Below are positions 11,161 through 21,967 of a stretch of 64,000 bases of DNA, piece after piece. How positions within the stretch are numbered: the stretch's first letter is position 1; each line of letters opens with the position of its first letter. Where the stretch lies: the NCBI GenBank assembly GCA_947179485.1, contig OX359245.1, positions 37,807,067 through 37,871,066 on the forward strand. The letters run 5' to 3'. Origin of the DNA: Allacma fusca (Eukaryota; Arthropoda; Collembola; Symphypleona; Sminthuridae). Made by a program: the position numbers and the translations under genes. The notes under the pieces were generated by a model. That model did no database searches. It had not been told where the DNA came from and saw only the letters and a program-made list of their open reading frames with translations.

Positions 11161-12050
11161 TACTTTGGATAATTAGCTATCCTTGCCACTAGATCACATG
11201 GGGAAAATAATTCTTGCAAACATTTCCAAGCCATTGGCTAATCCTTGTACTCAGGTGTTCCAGTTACAACCTGCATTCTAAAACCACCTGATTTCTCATT
11301 TCAGATTACCCCGAGTTATGTACTGTAACGAATATTTTATTTCAGCTGTTTTGTATCCAGCTTTTGTTAATGGAACTGAAAGAGCAGCTATCCTTGCCAC
11401 TAGATCACATGGGAAAACATTTAAATAATTATTTCAACATGTTAAGCTCCTTGGTTGTACTCGAAAGTCTTATTTTAAAAAACAAAAGCAGCTAAAGCAC
11501 AGGCTTATTTTCAGCAGGTATTAGCTTGTGCTGAAAAATCCTTCAAATCAAGGATACTCCGTTAACTTGATTGGTCGATTTGGTCCTGGCCTTCAAAACC
11601 TGTATCATTTCAATACATAATAGTTTCAAAAAGTACAACAGAACTGGAATTCGTTTTAACGTTTTGCTAATGCCAGGTACTAGCTCAAAATAGAAATCAA
11701 CAACCAAGATTTTTGAATCGTTTTCAAAGTAATTACATTAAACCTGAATCATTAATTTGCTCATCCGAACATTTTGACAAAGAATGAGCGCGGGTATCCT
11801 CGCCACTAGATCACACGGGAAAAATAATTATTTAAGAATCTTGAGCTATTCTGTAAACTTGCTCCAACTTAATACTTAATCAAATCTTTATCAGGAACGA
11901 ATCCATTCCAAGTTTTGGCGCCTGTGAAACAAAGTACTGGAAACCTAAATCATTAATTTGTACATACATTCAAACCGCAGTTCAAAGATTAAGGAGCTAT
12001 CCTTGCCACTAGATCACATGGGAAAAATATTCATCTAAGAAAGTTGAGCT
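11161..12050 (-). repeat. Array of tRNA-Glu 5'-half-like boxes in a register of about 203 bp
   Basis: Four boxes on the minus strand at 11176-11204, 11387-11414, 11793-11820 and 11996-12023. Their starts are 211, 406 and 203 bp apart, so one box near 11590 seems lost or decayed. Each reads TCCCATGTGATCTAGTGG then CAAGGATAGC, or one to three changes from it. That is tRNA-Glu bases 1-28 as I recall them, 24 of 28 identical. The block AATAATTATT or a variant lies just upstream on the minus strand. Spacers are mostly diverged, but AAATTAATGATT follows the last two boxes at a similar distance. Those two also have a B-box-like word where tRNA would have it: GTTCGGAT near 11763-11770 and GGTTTGAATG at 11968-11977. 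No acceptor 3' strand closes the fold, so these are not intact tRNA genes. Confidence 0.85.
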
Positions 12051-15000
12051 CTCCATTGGATAGTTATGACTACTGAGGAACCAAAGGTCTTTGGGAATCA
12101 ACCCTACAGAATACATATACTCCTGACTAGTTGTTACCAACCCAGGTGCTCTCAAGGTAGCACCCAGACAACAAAGGGGAAATGGAGAACTTGGTTACAT
12201 TTCAGATCCGTTACATTTCATGCTTGCAGACATGAAGATTTCTTTATACAACTCTTTGTATATGGATATGTCAATGAGTTTATTTGTTTGAAGGGACTGG
12301 GCTGTTCGCGCGGGTTGTAAATACATGTAGTGAAAGGGACGACGAGGAGAGAATGCTCCATGCCATAGAGTGAAAAAGAGTTGAGTTTGTGAAGCAGAAC
12401 AACTCGGAGCGGTCGTCATGGTGGCGGAGGGAAATGAATTGCGATGGAGTTGGCTGAGATAATAGTTGTTGTACTTAGCCCCCTGTGGAGTCCCAAGACT
12501 CGAGACTCCGAGGCAAAGACCCATTAAAACAGGCTCTTATTCATTTCTTGGATTTCATATGAGGAATTCCACATGGTCTTCCCTCACCAGAGAACAACAC
12601 ACAGGGCTCCCAATGCGTCTTACAGCACTAGACTGGGCGGAAGTGCAAGGCAAACTGAGGATGATTTATCGTCTGCTCCTTTTCTGCCAACCACTATCAC
12701 ATTTCTTTGTTGATCCCATTCTGATTAATCGAGTTGGCACCGGAGCCTTGCGAAATTCCCCTGTAGTGCCCTTTTATTCAGTACAGTCGACTGTATTACA
12801 CCAGCCCTCCTCAAATCCCCACTAATTTTAATTATCCTCCGTCCTCCATCAAATAAAACAATTCTGCATTACTAGAATACACAAAAATCTCAGAGTGCCC
12901 CATTTTGGAAAATTCGCTTCAGAAGAGGAATGTTACACAGTGTATTGTGTATATACACTGTTTACAGCAAAACATTACTACAACCGTTTATGTAGGCACA
13001 CTGTACAGTACACTCTATGAATAAAGACACCCTGGGAAACATTAAAAAATTCTGTATTTTAAGAAATTATTTTAAAGTCGAGAACGTAACATGGTGCACG
13101 CCGCAATTCTTTGAATCTCACTTTGCCCCAATTCTAGATGACATTTTCTAATAATAGCAGTTCTTAGAGGGAGAGCTCACTGTCTGAATATTTGCTCATA
13201 TTTGGAGACCAGGTACATATGGGCCGAGACTTTATGCATGGGGAGGACTAAATTATATGTCGACAGGAAAGGGAAGCCCAAGTAATGTCCCGTATTAATA
13301 TTTGCGATCATAAGTTTAGGACACACACGTACACATACACACACACATACACAAACTTTTAGCTCCTCATTCATTTCATTCATGTTATTTTGCTTACCCG
13401 AAAATTATCATTATTAAATTATTCCCCTGCCATCATTTATTTTCGGAGGACGTTTCCCGCCTTGGATTTCTATATATTTATATATATGTATACAGGGGTT
13501 GCGTGTGGGAGGCAAATTGGGATATTTCTATTGGCTTGGAAAGGCAGGGTTTCGTGTGGATGTCGTACTTGAGCTCTGCTTTCAGTCCGTTTGTTCTCTA
13601 TGGGTAATTAAAACCGGGAAGGAACACGGACAATCCGTGTAGTCTTAAATGTTTTATGGGCACTTATTATTTTTCCATGTGTTGAGCCCTCATAACGTCC
13701 AACGTTTACACACTGTTCAATTGTGTACTATCCAGGGGAATTTGAGCTTGTCACATTTATGTGGAGCACGTGGAGGAGGAATTCGGGCTGGCGGAGAGAA
13801 ATATGCCCCTTTTGTTTTACTTGTTATTCCTTGGGAATCACACTGAATTTTAACCCCGTTCGCTCAAATACGGGGGTTATGCGGGAAAAAATTCGGATTC
13901 ATTCAAAGAAATTTGTATAGTTTCGAGCAAATATTTTAAAACGTTTTGGGGGAAAATGGTCAAAATTAAAAAAAAATGCTACCTAAAAATTTTACCAAAA
14001 TTTAAGGGCATTTTTTGAAAAAATACGAACGAATTAAATAAGAATCAATTTTTAAATTTGAAGCACCTTGAACAAATTTCACGGGAAAATTTGATTCAAA
14101 TTGCGTAAAATATCCTGAAATTTAGCCATAATTTTGAAAGATTTCTGTGCAGATTTGACGGACGATTTTGAGTAAAACAGAGAAAATTTTAAGATTTTGT
14201 AAAAATGTTTGTGCATTTAGGGTAAATATTTTCATTAATTTTGAAGAGAAAGGCAAAAACATTTTTAGAATTTGAATAACAATGTTTTGCAAATTTTCTC
14301 TAAAATTTGAGTAAAATTTTGAAAAATTGAGGGTTGCGTTGGAAATCGCTCGGGACAATTTTACTCGTGCTGTCCCTATTCGGGCGGAAGTGGATCCATG
14401 GAAGGTGTATTGATTTAATTATAACAAGTTTTGTGTGAGACGTGGGATTTTTATCGCTTCCACGTTTTGTAACCGTTCCTGGAAGGAGGGAGTCAATTCC
14501 CCAAAACTTTCCCTCATTTCCATCAATCTCCTTGGACCAACTCTTATCACTACCAGGTCCGCCAGTCCTCTAAATTTGAATCAGGAAATCAACATAAAAC
14601 TGCCTGGGCGGAAAACACATCATATTTCCACAAAATTTCTTACTTCCCATTAATTTAACTTTCCAAAACATTTCCCCACAATGTATCAAAATGATGAAAC
14701 AAAACTTCCAAACTTTTCCTTGTAAATGATTTTCCTGAACAAAAATTTTTTTTAACGTCAAAAATTCTCAAAAAAAATTTGTGAAGATATTTTTCGCAAG
14801 AGCTAAAATAAATTTTGGTACAATTAAGGGTGGAAATGTTTATGTCAAAATAATTGGCAAAAATTAACCTGATTACGCAAAATTAACCCAATTGCGAAAA
14901 AATAAAAAGTATGCGTGCCACAAATTGAAGCCTTTATTTTATAAGGGATTTTTGAACACGTGAAAACGGAAAGTAGGGAAAAAATTGCCAACGGAGTGAT

Positions 15001-15480
15001 TAATGAGCATTTCTCTGATTGCGTAATGAAAGGGGCGGAGAGGTAAAAATTTCTGAGTGGTGCATTTCATAAGGTGTGCGGATTGTAATGGAATGTTGAA
15101 GAATGGGATGCTGCTGGGTCCGAGATGCTATCTTTGAGGAACGTTTTTCGGCCATTCCATAGCTCGGAGTCATAGCTCTAATCTAATCTATGTATATTTG
15201 AATGATGCCATGTGAATGCTGTAGAAGGATAATTTATGGATCATAAAGTGATTCTCACATCAACCTCTCAAACAAAATTCACTTTCTACCGCACTCCAAG
15301 GTTTCACAAAGATCACATCTCAAGAGGGAGAGAGAGAGGGAGAGAGAAAATGTTAAATGGCACTTGTGGTCTATTACAAGAGTGAGAAGTGCCCAGGTGA
15401 TCACTCATTTTTTATATCAAAACATATATGGGCAAGAGGTACCTGCAAAAATTTACCTCCCCAGTGGATACATTCCGAGG
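12051..15480. other. Intergenic DNA, no gene seen
   Basis: Holds an AC-rich microsatellite at about 13321-13355, an AT microsatellite near 13470-13495, AT-rich stretches at 13920-14360 and 14650-14930, and a GA tract near 15330-15347. Open frames of up to 119 codons (plus strand, 12466-12825) have no recognisable domain. No supported gene. Confidence 0.4.
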
Positions 15481-16015
15481 CATAATTTATTTCATTTTTT
15501 AATACCTTATGGTTTGCTCAGAATTTGCTCGATTTTGTGTCCTAAAATTTTACGACACTTTTTGCCAAAATCGTGGTCATTTATACATCTGAAAAAATTT
15601 GTTTCCCTTAAATTTAACCCTAATATTTACCACATTTTGTTGCTAAATTAAATCTTGTCCTCAAAATTTGATACACTTTTGCCTCAAAGCTGGTTTCAAT
15701 TTTTAAAATCCAAAATTTTGATCATATTTTTCTTCAAAATGTGAAAAATGTTTTCCTCCAAATGTGTTCAAATGCTTTAGTCCAAAAATTAGGAAAACGT
15801 TTATCCATATTTTTACGAAAGTTGTCCTCAGATTTGGGACAAATGTTTCCCCAAATTTTGCGGTAACATTTTTATACAATTTTAACGAAATGGTTTTCAC
15901 AACATTTGACCGAAATGTTTTCATAAAATTATATTTGAATGTTTCCATACACCTCTACTGAAATGTTTTCCTAAAATTTTACCCAAAATGTTTCCCTAAA
16001 TTTCCTCCCATATTT
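15481..16015. repeat. Degenerate AT-rich repeat field leading into the 57-bp array
   Basis: Loose repeats of AAATGTTTTC, AAATTTT and ACATTTTT words. No fixed period is visible by eye. Confidence 0.4.
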
Positions 16016-16220
16016 GCAGAAAAGTTTTAGAACATTTTGTCGAAATGTTTCCATAAATTTCCGCCCATATTTGCAGAACAGTTTTACAAAATTTTGTCGA
16101 AATGTTTCCCTAAGTTTCCGCCCATATTTTCAGGACAGTTTTACAAAATTTTGTCGAAATGTTTCCCTAAATTTTCACCCATATTTGCAGAACAGTTTTA
16201 AAAAATTTTGTATTTTCATC
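16016..16220. repeat. 57-bp tandem repeat, about three and a half copies
   Basis: CGAAATGTTTCC starts at 16041, 16098 and 16155, each preceded by ATTTTGT and followed by a CATATTTGCAGAACAG phrase. The 57-bp period is a multiple of three, which explains the 73-codon open frame over it. Confidence 0.85.
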
Positions 16221-19200
16221 TTTTTTTCGTTATAGTAAATAAATGGGGAGACTTCTGGGGGGTACATGATACTTTTGATTCACCATTTCCCTTTTGCTAC
16301 ATTTACCCATTGAAGACCCATTATGTTGTAAACTCCTTGTAAAATAAAGGTTATAGGACTCACGAATTGCTCTAGTGACACTTGCACTGACCAGATTTCC
16401 ACACTCACCATTGAGCTTTTTGATATTTGGATAGGTCCCATCTCCCCATCGTTTAACTTATGATTAATGCGGGGTGACCACTTAGGACTTATTTATTTAT
16501 TCACCTTCTCCACCGCCACCCCCATGGTCCCAAACATACGCCTAATGTATCTGAAAGGTGATTCATAAAACTAGAGCCAGTCACGAAACACGTCCATTTT
16601 CCTCTCCCGCCCCATTCATTGTGTCTCGTTTGGAAAGTGAGGGATCCATCTCTTACTATTTGCATATACGCTCAAGTCCATTTATTCGCCCGTATTTTAC
16701 AGACCAGGTAAAATTTTCAGAGACTCCTTCTAAACATTTCCTTTTCCCTCTTTTATCTCAAACACACAGTCCTAAATACCTTCTCCCAAGGAAATTTTTC
16801 CTCAAATGATAACATTAACCATAACCATTAAAAGGCACGACGTTTTGACCAGGTATCCCCCAAATTTACTTCCCCATAGTACATTTTCACATTTGAGTCC
16901 CAATAGTGTCGCTCATAAAAAATTAGTGTTATTCCCTCAAGAAATTTTCCTCGGCGCTGCGTCTACGGACGAAGTAAATTTTCACGGAAGACTATTTTCA
17001 TTACGTAAAAAGCCTGCGTTTTACACCCGTCTTTGATGTTTTCTGAAAGGAAGGGTTTATGCCCGTATTTTACGCATTTTGCCCCCATTATCCACATGTT
17101 AGTTTCCCTTGTCCCATTATGCGTCTCATAAATACGCACTTCTACGCGCAAAATTTTACCTTGGCCAGGTACCTGTCCCCATAGTCTTACAAAATGATTT
17201 CCCTCATCCATCTAAACCAAACCCCAAGATTTTAGCTTTAATTGCGCCAAAGGGACTTGACCCAATTTGATTGCAAGACTTTTTACTTCCCATAAAAAAT
17301 TTTTACCAATGTTTTGGCCCAACTCGCCCCTAAATTTTTAAACATTATGGGCAAGAAAATGCTGGGATTGGAATTCCAAAACAACACCAGGTATATTCCC
17401 TTAAAATGTATTCCTTCAAAATTTGCGCACCCATAAATATCCCTGGTAGAGTTATTTTTGACGGACTTTTAAGCATGGGATTTATGTGACGCCAAGGAAA
17501 AAATGGGGGAAAATTGCGCTATATCATAACTCACCCGGATTATTGTAACGTATTGTAATAATGTATTTAGGGGATTTTAATGCGAAGGAATGGGGCGGGT
17601 GGGAAGTGGATTAAAATTGGGCTTCAGGTTCCTTAACAAATGGCGCAAAAATATGTCTTTGAAATGTCCGCATGTGAATATAAAATTTCCATTAGAATCA
17701 AATTGAATTCCGAATGAGTTTTTTCCTTTTTCTCCCGCATTTTTTTCTCACCCGGATAAAAATGTAGGTAAAATTTATTGCTTAGGAGAGAAATTGCGTC
17801 AGGCAGTAAATATGATGTTCATTATTTTTCCAGGAGTCCTCTCTCTATATATATCCCTGTATGTAAAATGTAAGCTGAGGAGGAGAATTGAGGAGGCGGG
17901 TGAAGAAGCGTATTTTAACCTGGCCCCAAAAAAAAAGTATATTTTTTTCTCAAGACTGTATACAAGTATAGCCGAAGCCCACATTTATTTCTCTCCCCGG
18001 AAAAAAATGCATTTACGAGTCGCTCATTCATTCAACACGCACTCTGCGGAGTCCATGCAATTTTTCTGAGAAATCATAAATCCTCTGGAAAATAATCCCT
18101 GCTATTGTCCTTGCCCCACCGGGGAAAAGAAACTTGAGAGGAGGGAAAAGAAGGTGTGAATTATGAAAAGCCCATTAAAGATTAATGAATCCAAAGGCGC
18201 GTGTTTTCTGTCAGTGACAGGAGAAAATGTAATCACGCGAAAAAATTGTCTCCTTTTATGTCCAGCCCCAAATTTTTCCATGGATTTTTAAAGTGGCAGC
18301 AAAAAAATCCATAATTTTTTTCACAGAAATTTTACCTGAATTTTTCACTGAGATTTTACAAAAATAATATTTTTAGTCCAAAACAATTTTTTTAAATCTG
18401 GCGTCATATTGGGAAAAATATTTCCCAGGTTTTTTTGCTTAAAATAATTGGAGGGATGCAATTTCTGTGAGTAATTTTAATAGTTGCAAATTTGCCCGTT
18501 TTAAACTAAGATGCGTGAATTTTTTATGAAAAGCCCGATGTGTTTTTTAGCATAATGTTTTCCGGATGAAAAAATAGAAAACATTTTTGAAATGCATGGA
18601 ATAAATTGTGGGCAAAATATTTGTAAAATTTTCAGGTTGATACAAAAATTTTCCTTTATTTCCGCCGAACGTTGTAAGTACAGTAGAGACATTTTCTCGT
18701 TATAAAAACACTCTGGGCTTAAAATCTAGTCTTAATTTAAGAGTAGAAAACGACTTGATATACATACATTGAGAAACAGGGTAAAAATTTGACGCGACTT
18801 TATATTTCGTATAAATATTTGCAAACTCTTGGATGTACATTTATTCTCTTACTCCATTAACTAATGTTATGTCAGAGACCTTGAAAATTTTATGGGTTGT
18901 GGAAAGCCAAAGTTACTGGGAAAAGAGAGGAAATTCCAAGGAGTGGTGAAATTTCTTTGAAGAAAACTCCTTGAAGCGCGTAATTTGAATAAAGCGTCAT
19001 AAATCACCGTAGAATTTCAAAAGTGACGTGATGAGAAAACAGAGAGTGGAAAATAACAAAGGCTTAAAATATTTGGAAGGGAGACGTCCCCAAAGACAGA
19101 CTTGAGAGGTGATGAGAAAATGTGAAAGTTTTGCCACATTATTAAATATCCTTGGAATACCACGCAATGTCAAAGTATTGGCGGATCCTTCCTATTCATA

Positions 19201-19318
19201 ATAAACAAGGAGCGTCTGGGCTTGAATTTCAAAGAGGCTCGAGTCGAGTGTCAAAAGGCTGGTTAAGATTTTACATGTGGAATCAGCTATACAGTGGGAG
19301 CTAGTTATTGCAGAGCTC
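16221..19318. other. Intergenic DNA, no gene seen
   Basis: AT-rich sequence with short open frames (up to 91 codons) of no recognisable type. Nothing else supported. Confidence 0.4.
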
Positions 19319-19780
19319 ATTACAAATTTTAGTGCAAATTTCTTAAACGAAATTTAGTGTAATTTTCTAGGGTAAATTTTAGGCAAATTTTGGATAAATT
19401 TCTGGAGCAAATTTTGGGGTCAATTTCTGGAGCAAATTTTGGGTCAATTTCTGGAGCAAATTTTGGGGTAAATTTCTGGAGCAAATTTTGGGTCAATTTC
19501 TGGAGCAAATTTTGGGGTAAATTTCTGGAGCAAATTTTGGGGTAAATTTCTGGAGCAAATTTAGGGTAAATTTCTGGAGCAAATTTAGGGTAAATTTCTG
19601 AAGCAAATTTAGGGTCAATTTTCTGCGGATTGTGGATACATTTCTGGGCAGATTTTCAATAAGTTTCTGGACCAAATTCTAGTTCTTGCACAAATGTCTG
19701 AAGTAAATTTTAAGAAAATTTCTGAATAAAATTTAAGGGCGAAATCCCACATTAAATTTTGGAAAACATTTGCTGCAAAT
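19319..19780. repeat. 24-25-bp minisatellite, TTTCTGGAGCAAATTTTGGG unit
   Basis: TTTCTGGAGCAAATTT repeats about ten times between 19400 and 19610 with 24- and 25-bp spacing. Decayed copies lie on both sides. Confidence 0.9.
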
Positions 19781-21290
19781 TTCTGAACCAATACTATTTG
19801 ATCAAATTTTACAATAATTAGTGGAGACACTGTTGAATCCAAATTTAACTAAAATCCTTCAATAAAAATGAATATCATTTCAGGGGTTAAAATGAATGAG
19901 AACGCACTGTACCGAAAAATTCCTTTGAAGAGGAGCTAAATGTCAATGAATGATTGCCGGAATAATAGAAATTTGCCAAATTACAATCAGATTTTAAGGT
20001 TCAATTACTTTCTCAAACTGTACACATGCGTATAGATTCATGAGTCGTATATATAATCGCAAATGAATGTATATTGTGTTTGTAAATCCTAGATTGAAAT
20101 CGTGTTCCTTTATGTCATTGCCCATAGTCAAGCTGTATTTAAGGACAGAGGAAATTCGAGGCACTGCGTGAATTGACATCAATGAAAAAGACCCCCAAGG
20201 GTTTCTTATTTCCTAATTCAATTCTCATAGCTTTGCAAGAGTGGATGATCTGAAGCTCATAAATTGGAAAACTTTGGGAATACTATTGAACCATAATCGA
20301 TTAGTTTTATATTTTCAAAAATACGCACTTATTCAATGGCAGGTCTAATGGGTTCAAATGTTTCATTCTGCGTTATTTTACCAATGGAATTTTAAAGGTA
20401 TTTTTTTCAGTAAATTTTTCAGCCACAATTGTCAGAATTTTGCAGAGAAATTTGCCCCCCAAAAAAACGCAATATTTACATGCAAATTACTTCTAAACAA
20501 TTACCCTTAATTTTGCCCCAAACAAAACTTGATCCAGATATTTTTTGAAAAATTACCTGAAAGTTAGCCTAAAAATTTGTTCAAAAGTTTCTTCAAAATT
20601 TGCAGAAAAAATTTATCAAAATTTGGAGAAAAAGTTTCTCAAAGTTTGCAGAAAAATTGTTTTAAAATTTGCAGAAAAGTTGTCTCAAAATTTGTGTGTA
20701 GAATTTGAGAAAAATTGCCCCCAAAACAGCTCCAAGTGAGAAATTATACAAGGACAGCGGGGTTGCTCAAATTATGTGGAGGCTCACTGGGCAAATATAA
20801 ATTTAGAGATGAAGATCGAGACATATTAGGATAGCATTTGAAGGGTTTTATTTGAACTCCCAGAGCTGAATGCGACGATGATTGGTTCTGACGGGCAGAG
20901 TAAAGAATTTAAGTGTTGAAGAGGCACTAATGGCTCTGACAACCGAGGAAGATAAGGTTGATGGGCAGGAGTAATAAATGGGAGAATGGATTGGACACGG
21001 TGTAAAATTTATAATCGACCCTTAATAGATAAATTATTCGGGGCTATATTCTAATCCCACTCCGTGCGGTTTTCCAGTTATCACTAAATGGAGCTCAAGG
21101 GTCATCAACATTTATTACTCCCTCCCAAATTTTCCTATCCTTACGCTACTTCTGCGTCTTAATTTATGGGGAACCTTAAAATTGGTGTAAAAAGGCAAAT
21201 ATTCATCTCATAATTTAACTTAATTATTACCATTATGTTCTCAAGGGGATATTTTTATACCAGGGGGTAAACAGGACTGTGAGGTTCAAT
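19781..21290. other. Intergenic DNA with a short degenerate repeat
   Basis: At about 20560-20720 the words TTTGCAGAAAAA and CAAAATTTG recur without a strict period. The rest is unique-looking AT-rich DNA. The first canonical AATAAA on the minus strand downstream of the Toll stop is at 21111-21116 (TTTATT on plus), about 850 bp past the stop. Confidence 0.4.
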
Positions 21291-21299
21291 TTGGCAGTT

Positions 21300-21640
21300 T
21301 GGGGTCGTTTTGGGCAAAAATACCGTTTGGGTCAAAAATGGTTTTTCGGGGAAAGTGACCATTTGGGTCAAAAATGGTTTTTTCGGGGAAAGTGACCATT
21401 TGGTTCAAAAATGGTCATTTCATGTAAAGTTACCATTCGGGTCAAAAATGGTCATTTCGGGTAAAGTTACCATTTGGGTCAAAAATGGTCATTTCGGGGA
21501 AAGTTACCATTTGGGTCAAAAATGACAATTTTAGGTGAAATTACCATTTGGGTCAAAAATGACAATTTTGGATTAAATTACCATCTGGGTCAAACAAGCA
21601 TTTAGGTAAAATTTAGCCATTTGGATTACCATGGTAATTA
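21300..21640. repeat. 37-bp minisatellite with a GGGTCAAAAATGG core
   Basis: GGGTCAAAAATGGTCATTTC followed by a GGGAAAGTTACCATTT-type tail repeats about seven times; starts at 21441 and 21478 are 37 bp apart. It lies 330-670 bp past the Toll stop codon and could fall in its 3' UTR. The core word is GGTCAA. Confidence 0.85.
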
Positions 21641-21967
21641 TACCAAATTAGACCCCACAGTCTCATTTCTCCCCCGTACCTTGTCACTATATCCTCACTC
21701 AATAAATACTATTAGTTCTGAGCTGGTTGCTAAATCTACCCGAAATAATGCTATAAAACGAGCTAAATAATACATACAATATTATATAAAACAATAGAAT
21801 AAAATACAATGTAATACTCTGATTCCGCAAGGGGACACTCCCGGAGTACAAAAAAAATTAAATTTAAAATGGTCACCAGGGTCTCCCACTCCTCGGGACC
21901 CAAGGGACCGGAAGGGGTCAAACAGTCTTTTTTTCAAGAAAATAACATGGTGTTGGCGCCATCACGG
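21641..21967. other. 3' flank or 3' UTR of the Toll gene
   Basis: AT-rich DNA between the Toll stop codon (minus strand) and the 37-bp array. No canonical AATAAA is seen on the minus strand here, so the 3' end of the transcript is not placed. Confidence 0.3.

Noticed and set aside
11176-12023. Glu-like boxes as intact tRNA-Glu genes or as ordinary tRNA-derived SINEs
   Set aside because: No anticodon arm, TΨC arm or 3' acceptor strand follows most boxes, and no shared SINE body or tail is visible.
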